DNA from: Chamaea fasciata
Taxonomy: Eukaryota > Chordata > Aves > Passeriformes > Sylviidae
Assembly: GCA_029207755.1 (NCBI GenBank)
Contig: JARCOQ010000012.1
Span: forward strand, 2,500,001-2,564,000
Direction: 5' to 3'
DNA: 64,000 bases
Shown: in pieces, positions 53,840 through 64,000 of the stretch
Layout of the letters: every line of letters starts with the position of its first letter
Position numbering within the stretch: position 1 is the stretch's first letter
Notes under the pieces: generated by a model
The model's database searches: none
Seen by the model: only the letters and a program-made list of their open reading frames with translations
What the model was told of the DNA's origin: nothing
Translations under genes and position numbers: made by a program

Positions 53840-53970
53840 GCGGGCACGGGGAGGATGCGGTACCACGGGGAAGATGCGGGCACCGGGAGGATGAGGTACC
53901 ACGGGGGGATGCGGGCACGGGGAGGATGCGGTGCCGCGGGGAGGATGCGGTACCGCGGGGAGGATGCGGG
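53840..53970. repeat. GC-rich minisatellite with alternating 17- and 19-bp units
   Basis: About seven units ending in 'gatg' alternate between a 'cgggcacggggaggatg' type and a 'cggtaccacggggaagatg' type, making a higher-order repeat of about 36 bp. It lies in the second CpG island and is followed at 53,991-54,020 by three 10-bp 'gcggggccgt' units, the last one diverged. Confidence 0.85.
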
Positions 53971-54730
53971 CGGGCGCGGCGGGAGGTTCTGCGGGGCCGT
54001 GCGGGGCCGTGCGGGGCTCGGCGAGGCCCACGAGGTGGCAGCAGACCCTTTGGAATGCGACGGCGGGGCCGGCGGCGGGCGGGGGCTCTGCCGGGACGGC
54101 CCGGCCCCGCCGCGCCGCGGGACGAGCCGCCTCCGGAGGCGCTTCACGGAGCAGCGGGACCGGCCCGCCCCGGCAGGGCCCTCTGGCAGGGCTGGGCGGG
54201 GCCGGAGCATCCCCGGGCGGGACCTGGGAGGGAGGGACAGCATCCCTAGGCCGTGCCGGAGCATCCCCGGGCTCGCTGGAGCTCGCCCGGAGGTGCAGAG
54301 GGCTCAGCCCTTAGAAGCGCTGCCCGGTCTCCAGCCCCCTGTGCCGCCCGCCCCGGGCCGCCCCTTCCCTTCCCGCCCAGCTGCTGCGGGGCTGCCGGAA
54401 CGAGAAGGAATTTCATGTTGTCGAGATCTTTTAGACGTCACAACAAGCGGAAATTGTCCCTGAAATACCTGAACCAGGAAGAGCCCCTCGGGGGGAGTGG
54501 GGGGCAGCCTGGCAGGCTCTCGGGGCAGTGGGGCTGCTCAGGACGCGGCAGTGCTGCGGCTCACACGGTCCCTCGCCCACCCCGTGTGTCACAGGCGGGG
54601 GCAGGTTCCTCTTTTTCCCTTTTCTGTTTCATCTGCCTGCTGGGGCAAAATTAGGACCAAGCGGCCGTGCACTGTGCTCCGTCCTGCCGGAGCACCGCTG
54701 CCCTGGGGACGCGGGGCTGGGGCTGTGACC

Positions 54731-54781
54731 GGGCTGGGACAGGGCTGGGATAGGACTGGGATAGGACTGGGACAGGGCTGA
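54731..54781. repeat. 11-bp minisatellite, about 4.5 copies
   Basis: Tandem units of 'gggctgggaca' and the variants 'gggctgggata' and 'ggactgggata', at the edge of the second CpG island. Confidence 0.9.
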
Positions 54782-54900
54782 GCGGGCGGCCCCCGCAGCT
54801 CCGGGATGCGGCTGGGTTTAACTACAGCTGCAAGGCGCCAGCGGCGGTGCAAACCCAGACACGGCACCGTCGAAATTCCGCGGCTGCCAGCCGTGTCCGA

Positions 54901-57900
54901 GGACCTGCGGGCTGATGGCTGATGGCGGAAGGAGTTTCTTTATAAACTGGGAATGCAGACGTGGAATTGCTGTCCACACTGATTTTCCCCCCAAAAGAGC
55001 TCACGCGCTGATAGAGACTGCTACACATCTCCGCAATTAAGCAGTCAAGACGTGCTGAATAATAAACGAGCGCAGAAAGGCCTGGGCTGCAGCTGGGACC
55101 GAGTCCCCTGGTGAATGTGACGAGTGCAGCAGGCACACGCCGCGCTGGCCGAGCGCTCCCGGCCCCGGCTGAGCCAGGGAAGCTCTCTGGGAAGAAAGCG
55201 GCTTTCTCCCCAGCCCAGCGCCTTCTCCATCCCCTGACCCTCCCTGCCTCCCCACCCAGCACCGGGGACTAAGCCCCAAAGACCCAGGCTCTGTCCCCAC
55301 CCGTCCCCTCTCTGCTCACAGGGACCGCTTCCCTGCCACCTGTGCACCTCTGCCACACTGCCCGCTTTAAATGACTCGGGGAGGTAGTCTGCATACACGC
55401 GAGAATAAAGTAAAAGGTAATTAAAAGATATGACCTACATCGAGCAAGACCATCAAGCGCCTGTCACATTAAATGAGGTGGACGAGTCTTCCATCCTGCC
55501 CAGTTCGAGCATTTCTTTTTGGGGCAAAGCATTAGCACAATGACATTTTACCCATCCCCACCCCCCCACACACACACTTTGGGTGGCCATATACCTTTGC
55601 TTAAAAGACTGCAAGGAGCTGAGAAGTGAACGGAAGGAATGTAGTTCGAGGTTATTGCTTGAGTGGGCAGAAGAACATGAAAATTCAAAACATCCCAGCA
55701 GCCTATAGATGTGGGCAAACTCCTGGCTGTTCAGGCAACTGATTGTTCAATAAATGCAAATGGACAAAGCAAAGCATCACTGAACTTGAGAGATAAAGGT
55801 CCCCTAACAATAGAGGCTTTTTACAGCATTGAGTCCAATTTTTTTTTTCCTGTTTGTATAAGTAAAACCCAATTTGAGCAACTGAAGCATCAGCTCCTTA
55901 CAGTGAAAGATAATTTGTCTGGAGCAGCCAATAAGATAGTGTAAGATCCTCTAAAGAAAGCCCAAAATATGTATCCTCATTTCATTAATAAATGGCTTGA
56001 ATCCAAGCATAAAAATGATGTGACTTTAATGGTTTTTCCAACTGGTAGCCACATTCCTTGTTAGCGAGAGATCCCATGTGGGAACATTAAAGTGAGACAA
56101 CCCCACACAGGCTGGGAGTGATGAAACATGACCTAGCAGCTTCAGCACGCATCACAGGATGGAGCTTGGTCATAAAATATTCAAATAAGCAATTCAGCCC
56201 TAAATGATGCTCACTGTCCAGATTTTCAAACTGGGGTTTCAAAAAATCTTCGTATTTTGAAGTGCCAAGTTTCTGTCAGTAAATATGAAACTGAAAGTTA
56301 AAAGCTGGTCATTATGACCTGGTTGTACGTGGGTATCTATCTGGTTAATTTAAACATGTATTTTTGGGTTAGTCCAGGAAAACTATCAAAATCTGACATC
56401 TCTTTGTGAATAAATCTTTGTGAAGTTGGCATGCCACAGGTAGGAGAGGGGTCATGTGATATGGTATGTTCTCATTTTTTGCTTCAGTAGACTCATTTTT
56501 TATTGAATAGCAGAGTAAATATTTAAGCAAAACTAGTGTAAACTGCTGGCAGGTATGCCATGCTAAGTAGCAATCATTTACTTTTAAATAATTAAAAGTC
56601 AATATACAAGCATAGCGTTCTTGTTGCAGTGCAGCACACGGTGCCACCGCTCTGCCTACATGTCACTTCAGAGCCTGATTTACTAACAAAGCATTTAGTT
56701 CAGCTCATTTGGAGGGGGGAAAAAAAAAGAGAAAAAGGAGGCATTTAATAAGCCACCCTCTGTTGTGAGTGTTTGCAGGTATTTTGGCTATACAAGACCC
56801 CAGCTATTTCTGAGTAAGGCTGAGTCTGCATTACTTGTGGGGCTGGCAAGGAAAGCCCTGATTTCCTTTGCATTATGCATAGTGGAAGTGTCAGGATGGC
56901 TTTGATGGTGTTTAATTAAATATTTGGCAGTGTTTAATTAATTAAATATTTAAACATTAAATACTAAATAGGATGTGATGTCTGCTTAGTGGACATTATG
57001 TCTCAATAGCCATTAGTCATTAAATAGGACTCAAATTGGCCCTAGAAGACTCCCCTTAGCTAAGCAAGGTCTTAAGTACATGCACTTTTGGATCTTCATT
57101 AATAAGTAATAGAGGCCAATTCAGACTATGTAGCAACACAGAGCTCCCTATTAATGGGAACATTAATGTCTCTGTTTGAGACCAGGCTCTCCAGTCCAGA
57201 CAGCAGATGAGCTGCTCAGGCCAGAGGGGTGGCACGGGGCTCCTCAGGTGGTGCACGGGGCTGTGGCCGGGGTGGGAGGGCAAAAAAATCCCTGCCAGCA
57301 CAGCACCTTCCCTGGCAAGGACAAGGGCGCAGCCAGCACGTGCCTGTGGTCTGCCAGCACCACGACGTCTCTGTGGGACTGTTTTGGGTTAACTTCAGGG
57401 GGTTTTCAATTAGTGACATGGTTTAGCACACACTTGGGCTCGCTGCACGAGCCCTGCTCACCCAAGGAGCCCTGCACAGCCACCTCGAGGTAAATGAGAA
57501 TCAGGCTCCTCACACCCACCCTTGGCCAGATTCCCACGAGTGTTGGCCACAGGCTGATCCAGCCGAGCATTCCCACATGCCAGCGCTCACAGCCTGCACT
57601 CCTCCCACAGCACTGGCACAACAGCTCAATGCTGAAAACTGAGCACAGGCAGAAGCTCCTGCTGAAGTGGGGTCTATAAAAGGGAAAGGGACTGATGTTT
57701 TCAAGATTTTTCTGCAATATAATTTCAGCAGGGAAACAACATTTTACAGGCCCACGTGGTTTTGAATTTGCTAATTTATTATCTCTATTCCCCAGAGAAC
57801 CACTAGCGGCAAACACTCCACACTTTTTCACCTCGGTGGTATTTTTGGTAAGATTTATCGGTTTTACCATTAGATCCAACGCTGCACTATAACACACGTC

Positions 57901-60136
57901 GATTGACGCTGCCTTTCAGCACCACGAGCTTGTGTAGCCCACACCAGGGACTCAGGCTCCCTGGGGACAGCAAGTGACCCTGGCACCCGCTCTGCCAGTG
58001 GTCCGGGGCTTTTCAGGGTATGATAAACTGACTGCAACTTGAAGCAAATCTGAGATCGTTCTAATTGATGCTAAAGTCAAATTATAATCCAGCAGGAGGG
58101 TCCCTAATTAACTCAAGGTTTTGCTTCTTTGGGAAACTGCGGTTACAAGGCAGGTGCCAGCAGTGGGACTTGTGGAGGGCCAGGGGTGGGCAGCCAGCAG
58201 GGCCTCTGCAAGGGGCCTGGTGTGCTGCTGCCCTGGTGCTTCTCTCTGTGTGTGTTCATAGATCTCCCGTGCCTCCCAGGCTGCAAACACGCCAGTAATC
58301 AGATTGTGCTGCTGCCTAGTAGTTCGTTCTTGCGATATCATTGAGTTAGCTCTTGAGGGATTTGTGTCTGGTGACATATATATTGGTAGCGAAGTCAGAG
58401 GTCGCCTATTGCAGAGATCATCTTGATAGGATGATTATGAAAAAAGCCATGCTGGTTAGAAGACCCTCTAACTAGATTTGGCCATCTTCTTTCAGCGTCA
58501 CATTAGCGGATCCTGGTTTCTCTCTCAGTTTTAGTGATCCAATCTTTCTTCTCCTGAATTTCTCCCTTGGGAGCTTTTTACACAGACATTTTAATATATC
58601 ACACTATTCTCTGCAGAAATCATTTGCTTAATAAAGAGACTGGATATTTTTTAATTGTAACATTAGCAGTGTTCAAGAGCAGCCACGATGCTCACACCCA
58701 CGCCTGGCATGGGCTGGGAAGGGCTGGTCCTGGACCAAAGCCATCGCAGCAGTGAGTCAGTGCTTTCACCTTCACATTTCCACCATGCACAGCTCCCAGG
58801 GCAGCTGGACAGCCGTTGGAGAGGATGGTGCCTGCTGGGAGCAGTACTCTGCACAAGATGTTCCTCCACCATTTTGCTCCACGCAAACTCCAGCTGGACC
58901 TTTTGTAGCTTTTAAGAAATTGTCAGTGATGGGATAGGCACTGTAAAGCAAGCACCCTATCAAATATTAAGCAGCACAGTCAGTCGCTGAATTACCAGCT
59001 AACTGCCAAACACAGCTTTATTTTTCAGTTTTAACGCTTCTTGTCGCGCAGTGTCAAGCTGTCAGAAGACACTGTCTGCAGAACACAAAACAAATATCCG
59101 TGCCGCGCTTCCTAGCAATTCAGACAGCCTGCTCAGCATCCTCTGCCCACACCACCTTCCCAGGTGACACGAGGTGAGCCCACACAAGCTGCAGGTGGGC
59201 TGTGCTGCTCCCCACACTCGCTGCTCTCCCAGTTATTTCTCCTGGTAGCTTTGCATGCTTGTTGCGTGCTGTTAAAAAGCTTTTCATTTCCTGACAATTT
59301 ATAAATATGTATTGGGCCTGAAGGATGAGGGTAAAGCAACTGCTGTTTCTTTTTTTAAAGAAAATTAAACATGACAAACTTAGTTATTCATGCAAACCAT
59401 CCGCCTGTTATCTCTGATTATGCAGGATCCAAATGGTGAAGCTGAGTGAATGAGTGCATTCATCAAAGTAAACTGTCAGAGGCAGGAACACTGGGTTTAA
59501 CCTACCCCTACCTATTCTCTTTTGTACTGATGTTTCATCATCTCCAACAGGCAGTGCAGTTGCTTGGTATCAGGAGCACCTATTTCACTACCCTCTCTCT
59601 CTTTAAGGAGTCTAATTAGCCTCCAGAAAACAGAAGAGACCCTGTGTGTAGTGTTCTCCTGCTTCAGAACATCACTTCACCAGGAGGTTTTAAGCTTGTG
59701 GGCCAGATCATATGGTATTTCAGGGGCAGAGGCCAGAGGCACAGTGCTCCTGAGTCCCTGCACTCGCCCAGTGTAAAAGGAGGCGCAGTGTTTTGCTAAG
59801 CCTTGGCATTCATGCCTATGTACATACATGTGGGAGAAATTAGTAGAAATGAACTTCACACACTGGAAAATGACAGATCGATTCTCACCCATCCACCAAC
59901 CTGCCCCACAGCAACAGAGAAAACCTGGGACAAGTAAACATGAGAAAACAAGAAAGACTGTATCGCAGTGTCTGAAACTTGTGGCAAGCACCACTGTTCA
60001 CTTGTCTGTTTTAATGCAAAGGAGCTGCTTCAGACATCAGCCCTGATACTCGGGAACAGCTTTGATGCATCTTACGAGGAAGATGCCCTTTACCTGGCCT
60101 GGGGGGATTGGATGGGGCCAAGTCCCTTTCTGAGGC
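54901..60136. other. Intergenic DNA, no gene recognised
   Basis: Sequence returns to mixed or AT-rich composition after the island. A C/CA-rich run lies near 55,560-55,579 and an AT-rich palindrome-laden patch at about 56,909-56,965 (TTTAATTAATTAAA, AAATATTT). Open frames, for example 163 codons on the minus strand at 57,406-57,897, match no family known to me. Confidence 0.55.
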
Positions 60137-60283
60137 ATCAGAATCACAGAATGACCTGAGCTGGAAGGGACCCACAAGGATCATCGAGTGCAACTCCTGG
60201 CCCTGCCCAGCACCATCCCCAAGAGCCACACCATGTGCCTGGGAGTATTGTCCAAATGCCTCTTGACCTCTGTCAGGCTTACA
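60137..60283 (-). mobile_element. CR1 LINE 3'-end fragment
   Basis: It begins on the plus strand with the CR1 terminal repeat remnant 'gaatcacagaatgacctga', then 'gctggaagggacccacaagg', 'atcatcgagtgcaactcctg', 'agccacaccatgtgcctggg' and 'cctcttgacctctgtcaggc', which is the antisense CR1 3' end. The minus-strand translation keeps the CR1 ORF2 C-terminal pattern (TEVKRHLDNTPRHMVW). It is 5' truncated soon after, at about 60,283. Confidence 0.92.
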
Positions 60284-63200
60284 AGCCATTCTTCCTTCTC
60301 CCCCAGTGCCCTCAATGGAATCTCCTGCATGGATGATGCCCTGAGGTGATCACTGAGGCCCCCTCTGTCCTGCACTACCCTTCACTGTCAATTCCACTCC
60401 CTTTGGTGCAAGTCAGGGACCAGCATTTTAAGCCCCGTGGTGCTGTGCCATGCCGGGGGGTTAAATTGTCCAAGGATTTTTAGGGTGGGCTGGAGGACTT
60501 CTTGCAGCTTGCAATACCTTCTGTGGTACAATATAATGCTTTAGCACCAGGAAAAAGCCACAGCACTCTCCCAGCATGATTTACACTCTGGTTGAGTCAG
60601 TGTGACAGCAGGACTACTTAACGCTACCCTCCGCCCCCACTGTTACAGAGTTATGACTTTAAACGCCAAATATGAATCAAAAATTTCCTCTCCATTCAAG
60701 TCCTCCTTCTGCCCTTCTTATCTGACTCATTTCCAGGCTGCCCACTGACCTTCATGCTAATTGATCATTACTAATAGATAAGGGTAATGCAGCTTCTGAA
60801 CTGTGCTTGCTGTGTGCTTTGTGCTCTTGATTGGCACTGGCGACATTTTTTTTGCCTAGACTGAAATTAAATCAGAAGCCAGTGGACAACACCCCTGCAC
60901 ACTGGAGCGAACTGCCATGCTGCTGCCAGAAATGACTGGAAAAGCGCAATTCCATCAGAGATGGGCATTTGCAGGGGGCTGGGTCTTCTCTAACACCCCC
61001 ACAGAGCACACTTAGTGTCACCAATCCCTCTGACACCACCACGTCTCCCAGGAAGGTGCCTGAATTCACTGCTGTGAGTGTAGCACTCACCAGCTGCCCT
61101 TTCCTAGAGGCTGAGGTGTTTCACAGGTGTTAATCAGCTCAGGAAGCCACGCAGCACCCCAGGTAACTGTGGAGCTGAGCCATGTCTGCCTCTGGATCCA
61201 GTGCACTAGAGAGGATTTAAGTGACTTGTCAGGAGCTATCAGGAGAGCCCGAGGTGCAGTTCAGATCGCACTTGCTGTGTGCAGCCTCCTCTGCAGCTAT
61301 CAGATAATGCCAGCCCTCTGCAACGCTCTAATACTGGGGAGCATGTTTCATACACAAATGGATTATTACTGGAATCCTATAGATAAAGCCATTCATCTTC
61401 TGAGGCCCTTGGGAGCCTGAGAAGTTAATACACATCACAGCAGCAAGACATACAAAGCGTGCGGCACAAAGACACAGTGAGAAACACCTGCAGGAGTGCT
61501 GAAAGGGAGACAAGGACCAGAGCAGGAGAGCAAATCTGCGTGAGAGACACAGATGTACAAACTTCACCAAAAATCCCAGATCTTCAAGCGCTTTCGGGTG
61601 AAGTCTCCAGAAATACCAACATGAGCTAAAAACTTCAAACTCCTTTTCTTCAGCCACCAATTTTCTTGGAAAGACTGTCAATGGTAACAGCAATTATCAG
61701 CCTTGTTTTCAGACTCGCCCATGCATGGGAGCAGTTGCAGGTGGAAGCAGGTGCTGGTGGCACAGCACACCCAGCCTGCCCAGCCCAGGTGTTTGTACAT
61801 CTGCCCCTTTATCCGACCACGGTGACAAAAATAAGAGCAGAAATCCCAACGCCCCATTTTCGCCAGCTTAAACCCTGGCGATGAGCACTCTAAGAACCCA
61901 TTTCAGGCAGAATAGAAAATTAATGAGGGAATAAAAGAGGTTGAGTCACACATCTTACATCTCAAATATGCCTTGCACAAATCGGCCGTGATGAATTGTT
62001 GTATGAAGTCTGGGCAAGGCTCCTCGCTGGTCAGAATACAGATAAAGCATGTGTGGGGCTTCTCACATGTTAAACAGAGCTCATTAAGGGAAAGATGCTG
62101 TTGATCCTTTTAATTCGGACCACATCATTCACTCGTCATCTTATTTAGACCCTATTTTTCCCCAGACTGGCAGGTGATATGATTGCATTGGCCTCAATAC
62201 AATCACAGCTCACACTTTGCTTGACAATCCAGCAGCAGTGACCAGAGCTTTTGTGCTGGTGCAGCTGGGAGAGGCGAGTGCCTGCTCACGGACACCCCAG
62301 CCCAGCAAACCCACAAGGCCAGCGTGGAAACAAAACCAGGCAACTTCCACTCCATGAATATACATCTCGTTCAGAGCAAAAAGGGGGCTCTCCAGCAGCA
62401 ATGCCAAACATGCAGATTAATGACAATGCTTTGCCTGTGAGAATGGCCTTGCGGAGTCCAAACACGTTCTCCCGAGATGCCAGATTTTGTAAGTTAGCAA
62501 AAATGTTGAGCTGTCTGTTTGCTTTAAACAATTATGTCAGCTCCGCAAGTAAAATATGTTCCCTTGCCTGACCCCCCCATGCTGCTAGGTAGGGCAGCAT
62601 TTGGCTGGCTCTTGCTTTAACACAGACATCAGGGGACAGCTGGAGACTTTCCTTGAGAGGAGAAGGGCACAGCCAGCCAGCGGAGAGGTGGCGGGACCAG
62701 CAGCACCGACAGGACTCTGCAGCAGTGAGAGTTATCACCTGCTGCATCACAGCAAAGCCCCAGTACCCCAACAGAGGTAAAGACCCTGGTCAGGCGTGGG
62801 TTTAAGTCTTCAGTGGCAAGTAAAAACAGACCTGTTTTCAGAAGGCAACTCTTGAAGTAGGTATCTGGTGCCACACTATTAAAAATACACTCCAAAAGCA
62901 GACAATACAAAGGAGGCTGTTGTTGCTGCTCCCACCTCTCTCCCCAAGGGAGGGCTGCTGCAGAAAGAGATTTATTCTAGGTCACAGTAGAAGTTAGTGG
63001 CAGAACAGGGAATTGCAGAGGCTCCCCTGGGTGCCCACCCAGTACATTAAGCACAAACTGAACCCTCTTGTCCACAGCACTGGGTCAGAGGCCAGGTCAG
63101 GCATTCCCTGCACTGGGACAGGTTGTCAGAGCCTGGCACTGGGCTGCTGAGCAGGAAACACTGGCTGTCAGCACCGAGGGCACAGCAGCAATATTTCTAT

Positions 63201-64000
63201 CAGAGCTAATGGAGGCAAACACCCATCATTTTCCTATGATTTACACCCAAACACCAGAGCCAAGCTGAGCCAGAGGAGCCCATCCTTCCACCACCTTTCC
63301 AAAACCAGCCCCCCAAACCAATGGGACCGGGCTAGAGCCAGCCTGCAGGGTATCTTCTCATGTGAGCAAACACCCACTTGACAAACATCCAGTAAAATGA
63401 GTCACACAAACACAGCTTACCCTAGGGCTGATACTTGATGTGAGACCACATGAGGCTCCCAGCCTGGAAAACACTGCTTGGACAAACCTGGCAGAGATGG
63501 CAACAGCCTTGAGTGAACTACTGTGGAAATAAAACTAGAGGGCAACCTAGTGACAGTGCTCAAACACACATCCCAAATATTTCATTACCAGTATCTCCAG
63601 AGCCCATCTAGGCAGCCTTCTGCTATGTGGAAAATCAGGTTTGGGAGAGCCAAAAAAAAAAAAAAAAATCCAGAATGGTACTGGGGATTGTGCTGAGATG
63701 GGTAATTAAAACATGGGACATTTCTGAACACATGGAGGGGAAAAAAAAACAAACTCATGGAAAAAAAAAAAAAAAAGACAAGAAAAGTAAAGGGGTTGTT
63801 GAGTTCTCCCCTGCATTTCAGGGACTGTGAGGTGGCACAGTTGGGAGTCCCCGGGCCACAAAGCTCCTGGACACTCCAGTACCTCAGCGTGCTCTGCAGG
63901 TTTCTGTCACACTGAGCTCCCCGGCCTATACATGAAACCTCTTGCACCTTTTAACTACTAATTTTAAAAGTAGCTTCTTGGGATGAAGCTGCATACAAAG
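60284..64000. other. Intergenic DNA to the window end, no gene recognised
   Basis: No coding exon, RNA gene or further LINE was identified. Two unique AT-richer stretches at about 62,040-62,215 and 62,395-62,560 look like possible conserved non-coding elements. A-rich runs at 63,651-63,668 and 63,761-63,776 mark the end. If CCNE1 follows URI1 as in human, it should lie beyond this edge. Confidence 0.55.
63651..63776 (+). repeat. Cluster of A-rich tracts
   Basis: An 18-base A run at 63,651-63,668, a nine-base A run at 63,741-63,749 and a 16-base A run at 63,761-63,776. The last two each follow a 'catgg' motif, which suggests local duplication of an A-tract unit. Confidence 0.85.

Larger units (their letters stand above)
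53740..54900. promoter_or_regulatory. Orphan CpG island
   Basis: A second very GC-rich, CpG-dense region, about 27 kb upstream of URI1 and separate from it. It contains two minisatellites and a TGACGTCT-type CRE half-match near 54,433-54,440. Open frames on both strands reach 228 codons but resemble no protein family I know and show the Arg/Pro/Gly bias of translated CpG islands. It may be the promoter of a non-coding RNA or of a gene whose exons I cannot recognise. A CCNE1 origin was considered but no cyclin coding sequence was found. Confidence 0.6.

Noticed and set aside
53695..54463. Open frames of 184 and 228 codons in the second CpG island
   Set aside because: They translate the minisatellite and CpG-rich DNA; frames on both strands are open and no homology is recognised.
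54413..54500. Short Lys/Arg-rich segment (SRSFRRHNKRKLSLKYL) as a possible coding exon
   Set aside because: It looked protein-like, but I know no matching family and found no convincing splice sites around it.

Overview
The window looks like nuclear DNA from a bird. It holds several 3'-end fragments of CR1 LINEs, the dominant avian retrotransposon. One of them sits beside a long (AGAAT)n array, a repeat type common in bird and especially passerine genomes. There are a few decayed MIR/CORE-SINE-like copies of the sort shared by amniotes, and the sequence is AT-rich and intron-like with isolated CpG islands. No prokaryotic or viral gene organisation is visible. Almost all open reading frames are chance frames in AT-rich intron or in CpG islands that lack stops.

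The one protein gene I can prove is the 5' half of URI1 (unconventional prefoldin RPB5 interactor 1), on the minus strand. Four coding exons are found with exact splice sites: exon 1 at 26,689-26,615, exon 2 at 15,325-15,291 (a 35-nt microexon), exon 3 at 11,291-11,213 and exon 4 at 8,932-8,797. They join in phase to give the first 108 residues: a short Ala/Pro/Gly-rich start, a prefoldin alpha-type coiled-coil helix, and the beta-hairpin segment around VPFGPLAFMPGKL. The remaining exons must lie beyond position 1. Introns 1-4 fill positions 1-26,614.

Positions 25,960-27,420 form a CpG island holding the URI1 promoter, exon 1 and the start of intron 1. It contains a GCC/GGC triplet run, a GC-rich 14-bp-unit minisatellite, and a perfect CRE (TGACGTCA) next to a CACGTG E-box. 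Just upstream (27,421-28,010) lies CR1 sequence interrupted by about 25 copies of AGAAT.

From 28 kb to 64 kb I recognise no coding exon. This is intergenic DNA upstream of URI1. It carries two more CR1 3' ends (42,938-43,312; 60,137-60,283), a MIR-like copy (50,611-50,790), a 26-A tract, and a second, orphan CpG island with minisatellites (53,740-54,800). Several AT-rich, motif-dense stretches look like conserved non-coding elements. In human, CCNE1 lies upstream of URI1. I looked for cyclin-box coding sequence and found none, so if the order is kept CCNE1 begins beyond 64,000.

I found no convincing undescribed system. The best leads are the frameshifting URI1 microexon, the minisatellite and CRE/E-box arrangement at the URI1 5' end, the pentamer array inside CR1, and the orphan CpG island.
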